Below are positions 13,001 through 20,960 of a stretch of 64,000 bases of DNA, piece after piece. The notes beneath the pieces were generated by a model. That model was not told the origin of the DNA and searched no databases. It saw only the letters and a list, made by a program, of their open reading frames with translations. Source of the DNA: Rhyzopertha dominica (taxonomy: Eukaryota; Arthropoda; Insecta; Coleoptera; Bostrichidae); the NCBI GenBank assembly GCA_025024175.1, contig QCXZ01000003.1:3038001-3102000 (forward strand), written 5' to 3'. Both the position numbers and the translations under genes were made by a program. Each line of letters starts with the position of its first letter. The stretch's first letter is position 1.

Positions 13001-15267
13001 TCAAATGCACACCCTAGCAGGAAACTCAAGAACCTCAAAATATTTTTACACCCTGTATATATTGCTCTATAAATGAGACTTAAGTCCAATTGAGTGATTG
13101 AACAATAAAATGACATGAAAGTTAGTGAAAGGTGTTATGTAGCGATGAATCAAAATTTAAAATTTTGGCAGTGGGCATCAAGTTTAGACCAGCAAATCAA
13201 AGATTTGCAGATCCTTGTATTGTGTCTAGTATTAGTAATTTTAAACATGTAGAAGGTTCCATTGTGATTTTGGGATGATTTGGAGGTTGTAGAGTGGGAG
13301 ATCTTGTAAAGATTGAGGTGATTTTAGTAAAAGAAAGCTATAAAGAAGTTCTTCGACATACCATTCCATCTGGGAATCATTTAATTGGATTTTTTTCCAA
13401 AAATAACCTGAAACACTCTTTAAAACTGTGTCGAAACTTTTTAGCTAGGCAGAAACAATTGGGAGAAATTACTGAATCCCAGTGATGGGCGTTTACCCGT
13501 AAATTATAATTTTCTACGTTACACGCGTAGAGAATGTAGACAAAGCAGTTTGGCGTAGATTTTGAGTAGAAAATTCAAGACGAGTATATTATGCTTAAAG
13601 TGTATTAAGTAGGTACGCGATTTATCGCGTCAGGTTTACCTGAATGGAAACCATTTTGTTTCTAAAATGCATGTCTATGATGTGCTGTCTACACCTCAAC
13701 CAACTGCAGATAGTACTATTTCGCTGTCATTACAGCTCATCAGTGCAGTTTAGCTCTAGTGTAGACAACACGGTATAGAACTAGTTTTGCTTATAATACC
13801 AAAGCAATGGTATGATGAAAGTAAGAATTTAGGATGGCAATGTTATCTGTCAGCATTACACTGACATGATGACAAAGACACCTAACTGCCTTAACGGGAA
13901 CTACTTCCTAAAGGAAGTGACCTGTAGCCTGACAAATTGGCATGCAACTGCATACTTCAATTTGACAGCAGTCCCCCTCGGCTATATTAAGTACATTCTT
14001 AAGAAGCCTATTTTCACATGCTATCAATTTAGTACAAGTTGATTTTTCTCCAAAGAAAGGTACCTACTGTAATCAAGTATCCCCTGTTACTTTTAGATCA
14101 ATGTACCTAGTTCAGTATACATATATACGACAATCAAATTGACTTGCAATTAAAAACGTCTGGTGAAAGAACAAGGATGGCATATAAAATTGGCCGCGTA
14201 TTTCCGTTTATAGAGAATAAAGATAATAAAATCCAAAGTGCGCCAAAGTTATTTTGGACAGAACACTTAGCCTGCTTACTCAGGTTTTCTGGTTATAATT
14301 GACGTATACCCAAACAAGTTATTGTTATTTAAACATTTATCTAGTCAACTTAATTACAACAAAGTAGTATTTTGTTTAATTAAGTATAAATATAAAATAA
14401 TAATAAAATACAAAATAATATTGGCATTTGAGGCGTTTTGAGTGGTACTGATAATGAACACCAGAACACCACTAAAAGTTCTGTATGTCTACACAATGCT
14501 GTTTTCTACAGTAGACTTTTAAGGTAGAATATTACATAGTTTACGCGTAGATAATAGCGTAATTTACATGGCGTATTCTACGCGCCCATCACTGCTGAAT
14601 CCTTTGTAATAAGCTTGATAGCCAAGTGTGAAAAACATGCCAAACTTCCAAAGTACAATTTCAAATGTTCTTAAGCAAGAAAAAATACTTTAAATAAATT
14701 ATTATGTGAAAAATATATTTTTGGAGAGCACATTAATTAAATGGGTAAATACTTTGAAGCTCTAGAGCATATGAGGCTTTCTGTTCTTTTGAAAGTTAGG
14801 TACTAGTAGCTTTTTCATGTAAAATATGTTGGTTATACTAATTATTATGTTTCTCTTCCAGGTTGGCACAGTCAGTGAAACTGATGATTGCTCTGGCCAT
14901 CTTCTTTACATACAGTCTGCAGTTTTACGTACCCATGGAAATAATCTGGAAGAATGTCCAAGAAAAGTTTGGTGCAAGACAGCTTTACATTGAATATACA
15001 ATTAGAGTCGTCCTGGTTATCCTTTCTGTCATAATCTCCATTCTGGTGCCCCATCTAGGTGGTTTCATTTCGTTAGTCGGGGCCGTCTGCCTGTCGACTC
15101 TGGGTCTCATATTCCCAGCCATAATCGAACAGATAACGTTCCAGGATGACACCAAGTCGGGGCTCCTAGACTGGCGATTATGGAAGAATTTGTTCCTGAT
15201 AGCCTTCGGTGTGATAGGCTTCTTTACAGGGTCGTATGTCAGTATAAGAGAAATCATAGCAGCGTGA
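1077..15267 (+). CDS. SLC36/PAT-type proton-coupled amino-acid transporter (pathetic-like), five coding exons
   Basis: Proposed exons are 1077-1151, 3648-3715, 9288-9518, 11267-12079 and 14862-15267. All junctions are GT-AG and phase-consistent (0, 2, 2, 2), giving 530 residues ending in TGA. Exons 4-5 encode the hydrophobic amino-acid/auxin-permease core. It opens with the family hallmark HLLKGSLGSGILAMP and continues through about ten or eleven membrane segments. Exon 3 gives a polar cytoplasmic N-terminal region ending NPFEHRKLEHPTS, as in insect PAT proteins. The family moves small neutral amino acids with protons across plasma or lysosomal membranes; insect members such as Drosophila pathetic influence growth through TOR signalling. 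The two small 5' exons are inferred from splice signals and phase only, and alternative first exons are plausible. The introns carry several mobile elements. Exons 3-5 are certain; exons 1-2 are about 0.6. Confidence 0.9.
2761..3268. mobile_element. MITE with ~33-bp imperfect terminal inverted repeats
   Basis: The left end (2761-2793, starting TACTGGGTGTTTCA) and the right end (3236-3268, finishing GCCCTGTA) are imperfect inverted copies, about three-quarters matching by eye. The ~508-bp interior has no coding capacity but contains an ATTT-rich run near 2920-2940. It lies in intron 1 of the SLC36 gene. The TAC(A/T)GGG end resembles other solo ends across the window. Confidence 0.6.
5612..5970 (+). 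mobile_element. Penelope-like retroelement fragment with GIY-YIG endonuclease core
   Basis: Frame 5612-5770 encodes about 50 residues with the GIY-YIG hallmarks: VYVGQAKRSLTVRTKEHL, then a SLANRLL segment, then stop TAA at 5768-5770. This matches the start of the GIY-YIG nuclease domain fused to reverse transcriptase in Penelope-like elements. Downstream (about 5921-5962) is a CTGAAGATGGCAA...GGCCGAA stretch of the kind seen near the 3' ends of such elements in arthropods. No reverse transcriptase domain is visible, so the copy is 5'-truncated and dead. It sits in sense orientation in the SLC36 intron. Confidence 0.7.
7339..8715 (-). pseudogene. Degenerate Tc1/mariner-like (DDE, DUF4817-type) transposase
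   Basis: Read on minus, 8715-8386 encodes an N-terminal helix-turn-helix region beginning MPQLTEHDRVEILMMIGY. Fragment 8291-8106 carries NPHWMEQVHTQHPQKVNV and IIGPFFIDGNLN, typical of the DDE_3 domain. After a frame change come QQDGAPPHFA (about 8080) and, near 7950-7990, SSPDLTLLDFF followed by an in-frame TAG where the family normally has Trp (FLWGY). The reading then runs on to AEDIKGRIRAEIQNLPPN. The multiple frame breaks and the stop make it inactive. A possible element end, TATACAGGGTTACTATAAAG, lies at 7339-7358; I did not find its partner. One N lies at 8584. Confidence 0.85.
10484..10795. repeat. Foldback MITE with ~90-bp inverted arms
   Basis: The left arm starts TTTGAGCCTTGTAAAC (10484-10499) and the right arm ends GTTTACAAGGCCCAAA (10780-10795). 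Pairing continues inward through GACCCTTTC/GAAAGGGTC, AGAAAATTGCAGTTGAA and a TTAGTxAATAATTTTTTTT tract, leaving a loop of roughly 100 bases near 10620-10700. It has no coding capacity and lies in intron 3 of the SLC36 gene. Confidence 0.8.
12557..12995. repeat. Foldback element with ~40-bp arms
   Basis: The left arm around 12557-12605 contains ACTGATCTCTAAATAACTGG, and the right arm around 12945-12990 contains its complement CCAGTTATTTAGAGATCAGT. Matching extends on both sides (ACTGTA...TTTAG against CTAAA...TACAGT). The ~440-bp unit is non-coding and lies in intron 4 of the SLC36 gene. It is probably a MITE. Confidence 0.65.
13480..14594. mobile_element. hAT-like non-autonomous transposon with perfect 8-bp target-site duplication
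   Basis: The terminal inverted repeats are perfect over 12 bases: CAGTGATGGGCG at 13480-13491 and its complement CGCCCATCACTG at 14583-14594. They are flanked by identical 8-mers CTGAATCC (13472-13479 and 14595-14602), the target-site duplication length of the hAT superfamily. Subterminal TACGCGTAGA-type motifs occur near both ends (about 13522 and 14544). The 1,115-bp body encodes no recognisable transposase. It lies in intron 4 of the SLC36 gene and carries the A/B repeat module at 13663-13909. Confidence 0.9.
13663..13909 (+). repeat. A/B repeat module, copy 1 (inside the hAT-like element)
   Basis: Block B (13819-13909, starting GTAAGAATTTAGGATGGCA) recurs in the same orientation at 40149-40232. 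Block A (about 13663-13795, with CTGTCTACACCTCAACCAAC) recurs at about 40250-40382 as its reverse complement. The two blocks thus have different relative order and orientation in the two copies. Confidence 0.8.
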
Positions 15268-18070
15268 GTAACAGGCGGATCTAATCGCCCCCCATGCCCT
15301 GGCGCTGTTCCTCTGATATCAGTTTAAACGCTATTTCAGGTATTCAGCTGACGCCTGCTTGCAAACTGACGTGTTATGCATCCCTGAAATAGATGGTGTT
15401 AAAGAGAGAGCGCGCTCAATTTAATAGTCACGAAGAGAAAAGAAAATAACAGAAAAAAGAACAACTATTTCAATTCCCGTAATTTATACTCCAAAAGATC
15501 AAGGTATAATTTTTACTGAGCCATTGTTTTACATGAAAACGTTTGACATTTTACACTGATTTTCGTTCGTGCAGTATTTGCTAGAGGTGCTGAATTCATT
15601 TGCCTAAATTTGCTCTTAGAACATGGCGACAACTATTATAGCTAACTCCATTTCTATAAAACCAGTGTTTAAAAATGCAATGTTGGTAAAGCTTTGCGAT
15701 CTAGGGCTATTAGTTACATGGTTGGTACACCATTTAAAATTTCAAATTTATTTTGACATATGGCATTAATAATGTCAAGAGAGAATGCTTACTTAGCTAA
15801 AATGAATAATAATAATTAAGAAACTGTTATGTACGCTGAACACACCCATTGGTATGCTGTCCCTAATAGCTCACAGCACTTTTATCAACAAAGACAGAAT
15901 TTAAATTAGAGACTTTCCGTCATGCTCAAATTTCAAAGCATCTATAGCAACTACTGCAGTAATCGATTTGGTGGTACAAATTACATACAAGGGGCGGTTT
16001 TTGATGCTTGTTTAGCCTTAAAAAATTAGACTGCAAGTTCATCTGTGATTAAAGTAAACGGTAGAAACAATAAGTCACTTCTGAACTTCCTTAGTGCCAC
16101 AGATATGTAGTAAGAGTGTGATATGATTTCATAACAATTAGGTTTCATTACGTCATGCTCATGCTTTTTAATGTATTGATGACAGCTAGAGATTGCAGTA
16201 TTCAGTAGGAAGAAACTGTGACAATGGTGCCTTATCGACTTCTAACGGAGTAAAGCCTTCAAAATAAACGTCCTGCACCTTCGATGTCCGGAATAGCATG
16301 AAGGCAGGCATAAAAAGATCCTGTACGTCGCAGACACTTGGCGTATATTTGCTTTTGGCAGAGTCAATTCTTTGGTTATTTGTAGATTGGGATGCAGTGG
16401 ACGCCAAATTCCAGTGAAATCGGAGGCAGACGTCGAAATTTTTTTTTTTAAATTTGAAGTTGGAATATTTTGGAGATACGGAAAGTGTCAGCGAAATGGA
16501 TAAAACTGACAATAAAATTTTCATACTCACCTTAAACCAAGAGCAGTGTGGCTTTCTCAGTCCAGACGAAAATAGGAATCCTTTTTTGAATTTTTATGAA
16601 GACATTGCACATCCAAAATACGATTTCCCCTTTGGACTGCTAAAACCATATTGTCTCGATTGTTTTTCAAATAATAGATATGTAGTAGACAGTTCTTTCA
16701 TGTTCCTTTTATTGCAAAAAGTACATTCTTTGTTTGTTAATAGGATTACTGGTCGTTGTTACTTCAAAGAAAGTATTTGTGCATATTCATATTTTGTTTG
16801 TATTTTAAAATATTTATTGACCATGTGATTTTTAAGTTGTTTTTTTTTGTTCAATACATAAAAATACTATCCATCCAGTTTCAAGTGCAGCATTTGTATT
16901 TACGACATTTTTTTTCCAGAGGCATTAGGGTTGAATTTTCATAAATAACCAGTTCACAGTAGCCCCATTCGTACTATATAAATAGTAAAAATCGTGTTAG
17001 ACACAATAATAGCAAGAAATTTTTTAAAAATCGCTTAGTACAAATGGGGTTAGTATTATCTTTCTGGACAATGTCCATATTTACAGTATACTATTATAAG
17101 GATGTTTTGTTTGATACTGACGAAAAAAAAATAAAGGAGTAGTCCCAAGTTGTTGTTAATTTATCCCATCCTATGTGTTGGCACAACTACAGTGTCGACA
17201 AAGTAATGCATAAAATTGAAAATAAGGATTATTTGCAAAAATTCGCAGAAGTACTGAAACAGGTAACTTAAGATTTTAAAAAGACCAGAAACCAGTAAGC
17301 CAAAAATGAGATTGTTGCAATGACTTTAAAAAATTGCACTCTGAATCCCCCTTTCCTCCATCATAATTCAGTCAATTTCGAGCGCTGGTAATAGCCGCAT
17401 TTCAGCTCATTATTTTATTGAAGGAATCCTTTCCAATTGTAAGTTAAGAACTTTGTATTTAATACTATTCAGTGTGATGAACAATTTGTATTCATTAATT
17501 TCTTCTATAATTTATACGATTTTTTTATTAATTACAGCTGGTCAGATGTTTATCTTAATTCCACAAAGAAATTTGTATTGTCAAAACATATTTTCATGCA
17601 TTGATTGTTTCATAATAGTGCTGTCATTATCTTTCACTGATTTAAATACATTAAGTGATAAACAGCTTTGTTTTAATGAACTATTTCGGTTCTCGTAACA
17701 TATTNCACACTCGGTTTCTGTACATTTTTTATTGGCTTAAAAAAGTATTTTAATTTTTATTTTCAAAAATTTTGTTTTATGCCTCTAATGATATTTTACA
17801 AAATATTCTTGNTACTTCCACCATCTAATCAAATGATACTACAGNAGTGAATGATGAACAGTTTAATTCCGAGTTTCCTTTTATAACATAATATAATATT
17901 AAACTTCATTATATATTTTGCTATTACTTTGTAAGTATATTTATTGTTAAAAATCAAAAGTTCTTTTATGCAATACATAAATACCTTGTTTATACTATTA
18001 TAATTTATATACACACTATCTAAATAAATACCTACAATGAACTCTAAACAAAATAAATAGATACAATATT
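15268..18070. other. Region between the SLC36 and GPx genes
   Basis: It should contain the 3' untranslated region of the transporter gene and the 3' end of the first GPx gene, which is transcribed toward it. A possible minus-strand AATAAA lies at 17940-17945. An overlapping pair of open frames near 16.2-16.8 kb (both strands) has no features I recognise. One copy of the three-copy dispersed repeat lies at 17184-17290. Ns lie at 17704, 17812 and 17845. Confidence 0.4.
17184..17290 (+). repeat. Dispersed repeat R1, copy 1
   Basis: Begins ACAACTACAGTGTCGACAAAG followed by TAATGCATAAAAT, with CTGAAACAGGTAACTTAAGA further on. It matches copies at 23810-23915 and 37375-37470, all in the same orientation. 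No terminal repeats or coding capacity were recognised; probably a MITE or short interspersed remnant. Confidence 0.6.
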
Positions 18071-18666
18071 TTACCAATATTTTTCAAGGGACTTAAGTAA
18101 TTGCTTTGGGCTGGTGTTAGGTCCGTGCCTTTCCACTGGCTGTCCATTTTTGTCGATGATAAATTTCGTGAAATTCCATTTAATGAAATCACCCAACGTA
18201 CCTCCCTGCTTGTGCTTCAAATATTTCCACAACGGATGAGCATCATTTCCGTTAACATTAACCTTCTCAAAAACATCAAATTTCACGTTTTTAGTGGAAA
18301 TGAAGCTGCAAATTTCGGCTGCACCACCAGGTTCTTGATTCGCAAACTGATTGCAAGGGAAGGCCAATATTCTCAGGCCTTTACTGTCAGAAAATTCATC
18401 GTACAGTTCTCCCAATTCTTGGTAGTGGTTGGTTGCATAGCCACACTGGGAAGCAACGTTCACTATGATGCAGACGTGCCCCTTGTATTTTTCCAAAGAA
18501 ATTGGCTCACCCTTTATATCGTTCGCGGTGAAGTCATAGATGGAGCTGGCTTCTTTCCAGTTTTCTGGGTTTCCCATGTTTCGCAATGTTGCAACACTGA
18601 AATTTGCGATAATATAAATTAACGATGTAAAAATATAACTTACAGATGGAACAGCTCTATGATCAT
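18071..18666 (-). CDS. Glutathione peroxidase, PHGPx-like, Cys-type (GPx-A)
   Basis: Minus strand, proposed exons 18666-18644 and 18596-18071 around a 47-bp GTAAGT...TTTCAG intron. Splicing joins them in frame to give 182 residues starting MIIELFHL. An internal Met at residue 15 (MGNPENW) could be used instead, and an unspliced frame reads upstream to 18679. The protein has the whole GPx fold: peroxidatic Cys59 in NVASQCGY, Gln91 in FPCNQF and Trp148-Asn149 in KWNFTKF. Cys104 in AEICSF is the likely resolving cysteine of thioredoxin-dependent insect GPx. There is no selenocysteine codon. The length and the lack of an oligomerisation loop fit monomeric phospholipid-hydroperoxide GPx. It is divergently arranged with GPx-B, about 0.6 kb apart. 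Certain as a GPx; the first exon is inferred. Confidence 0.93.
18597..18643 (-). other. 47-bp intron in the 5' region of GPx-A
   Basis: On minus it starts GTAAGTTATA and ends GCAAATTTCAG, both strong splice signals. Removing it puts an upstream ATG (18666-18664) in frame with the GPx domain. Reading through it is also open, so both forms are possible. Confidence 0.6.
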
Positions 18667-18696
18667 GATTTGTAATCATAAAGAAACAATGTACCG

Positions 18697-18705
18697 CTAT
18701 TTATA
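18697..18705 (-). promoter_or_regulatory. Possible TATA box of GPx-A
   Basis: Reads TATAAATAG on minus. Initiation about 30 bases downstream would fall near 18674, only just before the ATG at 18666. If so, the leader is very short or the internal Met is used. Position and sequence are the only evidence. Confidence 0.35.
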
Positions 18706-19284
18706 CAGATTTTTGAAGGGCGTACTACGTACCGTGACTCAGATCGTGACTTGCACAGAAACTAGGCTAAACACAGTGATATTGCGTTCAAAGTGTAAGA
18801 TAAATCGATGCGTATTCTACAGTGTTACCAGTTTTCAAAACGAAATTCATATCAACTGTTTTAGCAAGGTGTAATAACATAATAATTTTAATTATTAGGA
18901 GTAATACCTACCAGTCATTCAAGTAAATTAGATAAAACTTTGGATTAACTCCTTTTAGAAGTTATTACAGTCTAAAAACGCTCCTATGCTTTCACAAATA
19001 TAAATATAATACAGGCAAGCTTCATTGCAAATAGTTTCCATACTTATAGCAGGCACTTAACTGTTTTTTTAAATGTGTACTGTTAGTTATGGAATATCTA
19101 AATGCCTTCTATAGTTGAATTGGCAATACCGCTTAATTTCATGTGGTTTTATTTGAATCCCCAAGTCCAAATTGAGGTTATGTCATTTTGTATACAAAAA
19201 CAAAATTGTTCTAGTGCCAGTTGTTAATAGCTGCACATACAGTTAATTATTTGTAGTACTGCTTTACATTACTCGCCGTGTAAT

Positions 19285-19815
19285 ATGGGAGATGAAACAG
19301 ATGATGGTAATCCAAAAAACTGGAAAGAAGCCACCTCAATCTACGAATTCTCTGCCAAGGATATCCATGGCAAAACAGTTTCCTTAGAAAAGTACAAGGG
19401 CCACGTTTGCATTATAGTTAACGTTGCATCCAGATGTGGTCACACGAAAAGCAACTATGAACAGTTTGTTGAATTATACGATGAATATGCAGAGAGCAAA
19501 GGTTTGCGAATTCTGGCGTTTCCATGTAACCAGTTTGGTGGACAAGAACCAGGGGATGCCACGAAAATATGTGAGTTTGCCGAGGGCAAGGGTGTTAAGT
19601 TTGATATGTTCGAAAAGGTAAATGTGAACGGAACGAAAGCACATCCGCTGTGGAATTGGTTGAAAGAGAAGATACAGGGACCAAACGGAAAGCCTATTAA
19701 ATGGAACTTTACAAAATTCATAATAAACAAGGAGGGACAACCTGTTGAAAGGTTTGTGTCGAGTAAGAAGCCAAGGGCCTTAGTGGAAACTTTGGAAAAA
19801 TATTGGGATGACTAA
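19285..19815 (+). CDS. Glutathione peroxidase, PHGPx-like, Cys-type (GPx-B)
   Basis: Single exon of 176 residues, from ATG 19285 to TAA-type stop TAG/TAA region ending at 19815 (TGG GAT GAC TAA). It should reduce lipid and organic hydroperoxides with thioredoxin or glutathione. The catalytic set is present: Cys51, Gln83, Trp140-Asn141, with Cys96 (KICEF) as candidate resolving residue. The pocket around the peroxidatic Cys is unusual: NVASRCGHTK, with Arg and His where its three neighbours have Gln and Tyr/Leu. The C-terminal third differs most from the other copies (KIQGPNGKPIKW instead of the KQGG.LGDFIKW form), and the tail ends EKYWDD. It starts directly at the GPx domain, so it is likely cytosolic. 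A poly(A) signal AATAAA lies at 19888-19893. Confidence 0.95.
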   Translation: MGDETDDGNPKNWKEATSIYEFSAKDIHGKTVSLEKYKGHVCIIVNVASRCGHTKSNYEQFVELYDEYAESKGLRILAFPCNQFGGQEPGDATKICEFAEGKGVKFDMFEKVNVNGTKAHPLWNWLKEKIQGPNGKPIKWNFTKFIINKEGQPVERFVSSKKPRALVETLEKYWDD

Positions 19816-19887
19816 GCTATCAATACCTACATTATTCTTTTATAAAAACCACAGTATTACTTTTATTTGTTTTATGTATTTTGTCAG

Positions 19888-19893
19888 AATAAA
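19888..19893 (+). terminator. Poly(A) signal of GPx-B
   Basis: AATAAA 73 bases after the GPx-B stop codon, the only canonical hexamer in the immediate 3' region. Confidence 0.6.
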
Positions 19894-20275
19894 CTTTTTG
19901 CAGCAAAGCCAGTATACTTAATTATTTATTACATACCTGTAAAATGTAAACAAACGACAAATGCGAGCTTGCCATGTATAATGCAGAAGTTTATACTGTA
20001 CTGTACCTATATTCCTTAATATACTTTTAGGAGGTAAGTATTTATTAAAAAGATTTATAGTAATGTGAAATACTTAGCATGTAATAGCATATGGATATAT
20101 ATAGTATTGAATGCATGATTGCTTGTATATTACTTGTCAGCTGCAAAAAACGATCGCTTGAAAAATGTCCTCAATTGGCAACAATGCATAACCTGTCACT
20201 TTGTACATAACCTCACATTCAGCATTACGCATTTTCATTGTTTTTTTATGCTAATTATTGTTGATATGCTGCGCA

Positions 20276-20872
20276 ATGCTAGGGCCGGCATTGAGTTTGT
20301 TTAGCGTAGCGGGGATAGTCATACGTGCATTTTCGACAGAAGTTTGTCATCAGGCTGCAAAAATGGCGAGCAATCCAGAAAATTGGAAGGAAGCAAAATC
20401 GATTTACGAATTCACTGCAAACGATATCCATGGCAACCCGGTTTCTTTGGAAAAATACAAAGGACACGTTTGTATCATCGTAAATGTGGCGTCACAGTGC
20501 GGCTACACCAAAAACAACTACAAGGAACTGGTGGAATTGTACGATGAGTATTCGGAGAGCAAGGGACTGCGAATTTTAGCTTTTCCATGCAATCAGTTCG
20601 GAGGACAAGAACCTGGAGATGCAGCGGAAATCTGCAGTTTTGTTGCTACTAAGAATGTCAAGTTCGACATGTTTGCCAAGATCAATGTTAATGGTAACGA
20701 TGCACACCCACTATGGAAATACTTGAAACATAAGCAGGGCGGTACTTTGGGTGATTTCATCAAGTGGAATTTTACTAAATTTATCATCGATAAAAATGGT
20801 CAACCAGTTGAACGACATGGACCCAGCACAAACCCAAAGGACCTGGTGAAGTCGCTTGAAAAATATTGGTAG
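20276..20872 (+). CDS. Glutathione peroxidase with N-terminal leader and second in-frame start (GPx-C)
   Basis: Single open exon. The first in-frame ATG (20276) gives 198 residues; a second ATG (20363) in strong context (AAAATGG) gives 169. Residues 1-29 of the long form are hydrophobic with one Arg and no acidic residue before residue 22 (MLGPALSLFSVAGIVIRAFS). This looks like a mitochondrial presequence or signal anchor, as in vertebrate GPx4, where alternative starts set the location. Catalytic residues Cys75 (NVASQCGY), Gln in FPCNQF and Trp-Asn in KWNFTKF are present. A 47-residue block near the C terminus (from NVNGND to ERHGP) is identical to GPx-A. Out-of-frame ATGs lie just upstream (20248, 20265). 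Poly(A) signals follow at 20942 and 20955. Confidence 0.95.
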   Translation: MLGPALSLFSVAGIVIRAFSTEVCHQAAKMASNPENWKEAKSIYEFTANDIHGNPVSLEKYKGHVCIIVNVASQCGYTKNNYKELVELYDEYSESKGLRILAFPCNQFGGQEPGDAAEICSFVATKNVKFDMFAKINVNGNDAHPLWKYLKHKQGGTLGDFIKWNFTKFIIDKNGQPVERHGPSTNPKDLVKSLEKYW

Positions 20873-20941
20873 TCTGTTGTGTATGTATTTGATCAATATT
20901 GTTAGCATATGATATAGTGTTTTACATATAAAGAATGTTGC

Positions 20942-20960
20942 AATAAAGGCTGAAAATAAA
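20942..20960 (+). terminator. Poly(A) signals of GPx-C
   Basis: Two AATAAA hexamers at 20942-20947 and 20955-20960, 70-90 bases after the stop. Confidence 0.6.

Noticed and set aside
16186..16830. Overlapping 114- and 124-codon frames on both strands
   Set aside because: No recognisable motif or splice context, and both strands cannot easily be coding; likely chance open frames.
18101..18622. Long plus-strand frame (173 codons) opposite GPx-A
   Set aside because: It is the antisense shadow of the GPx-A coding sequence.
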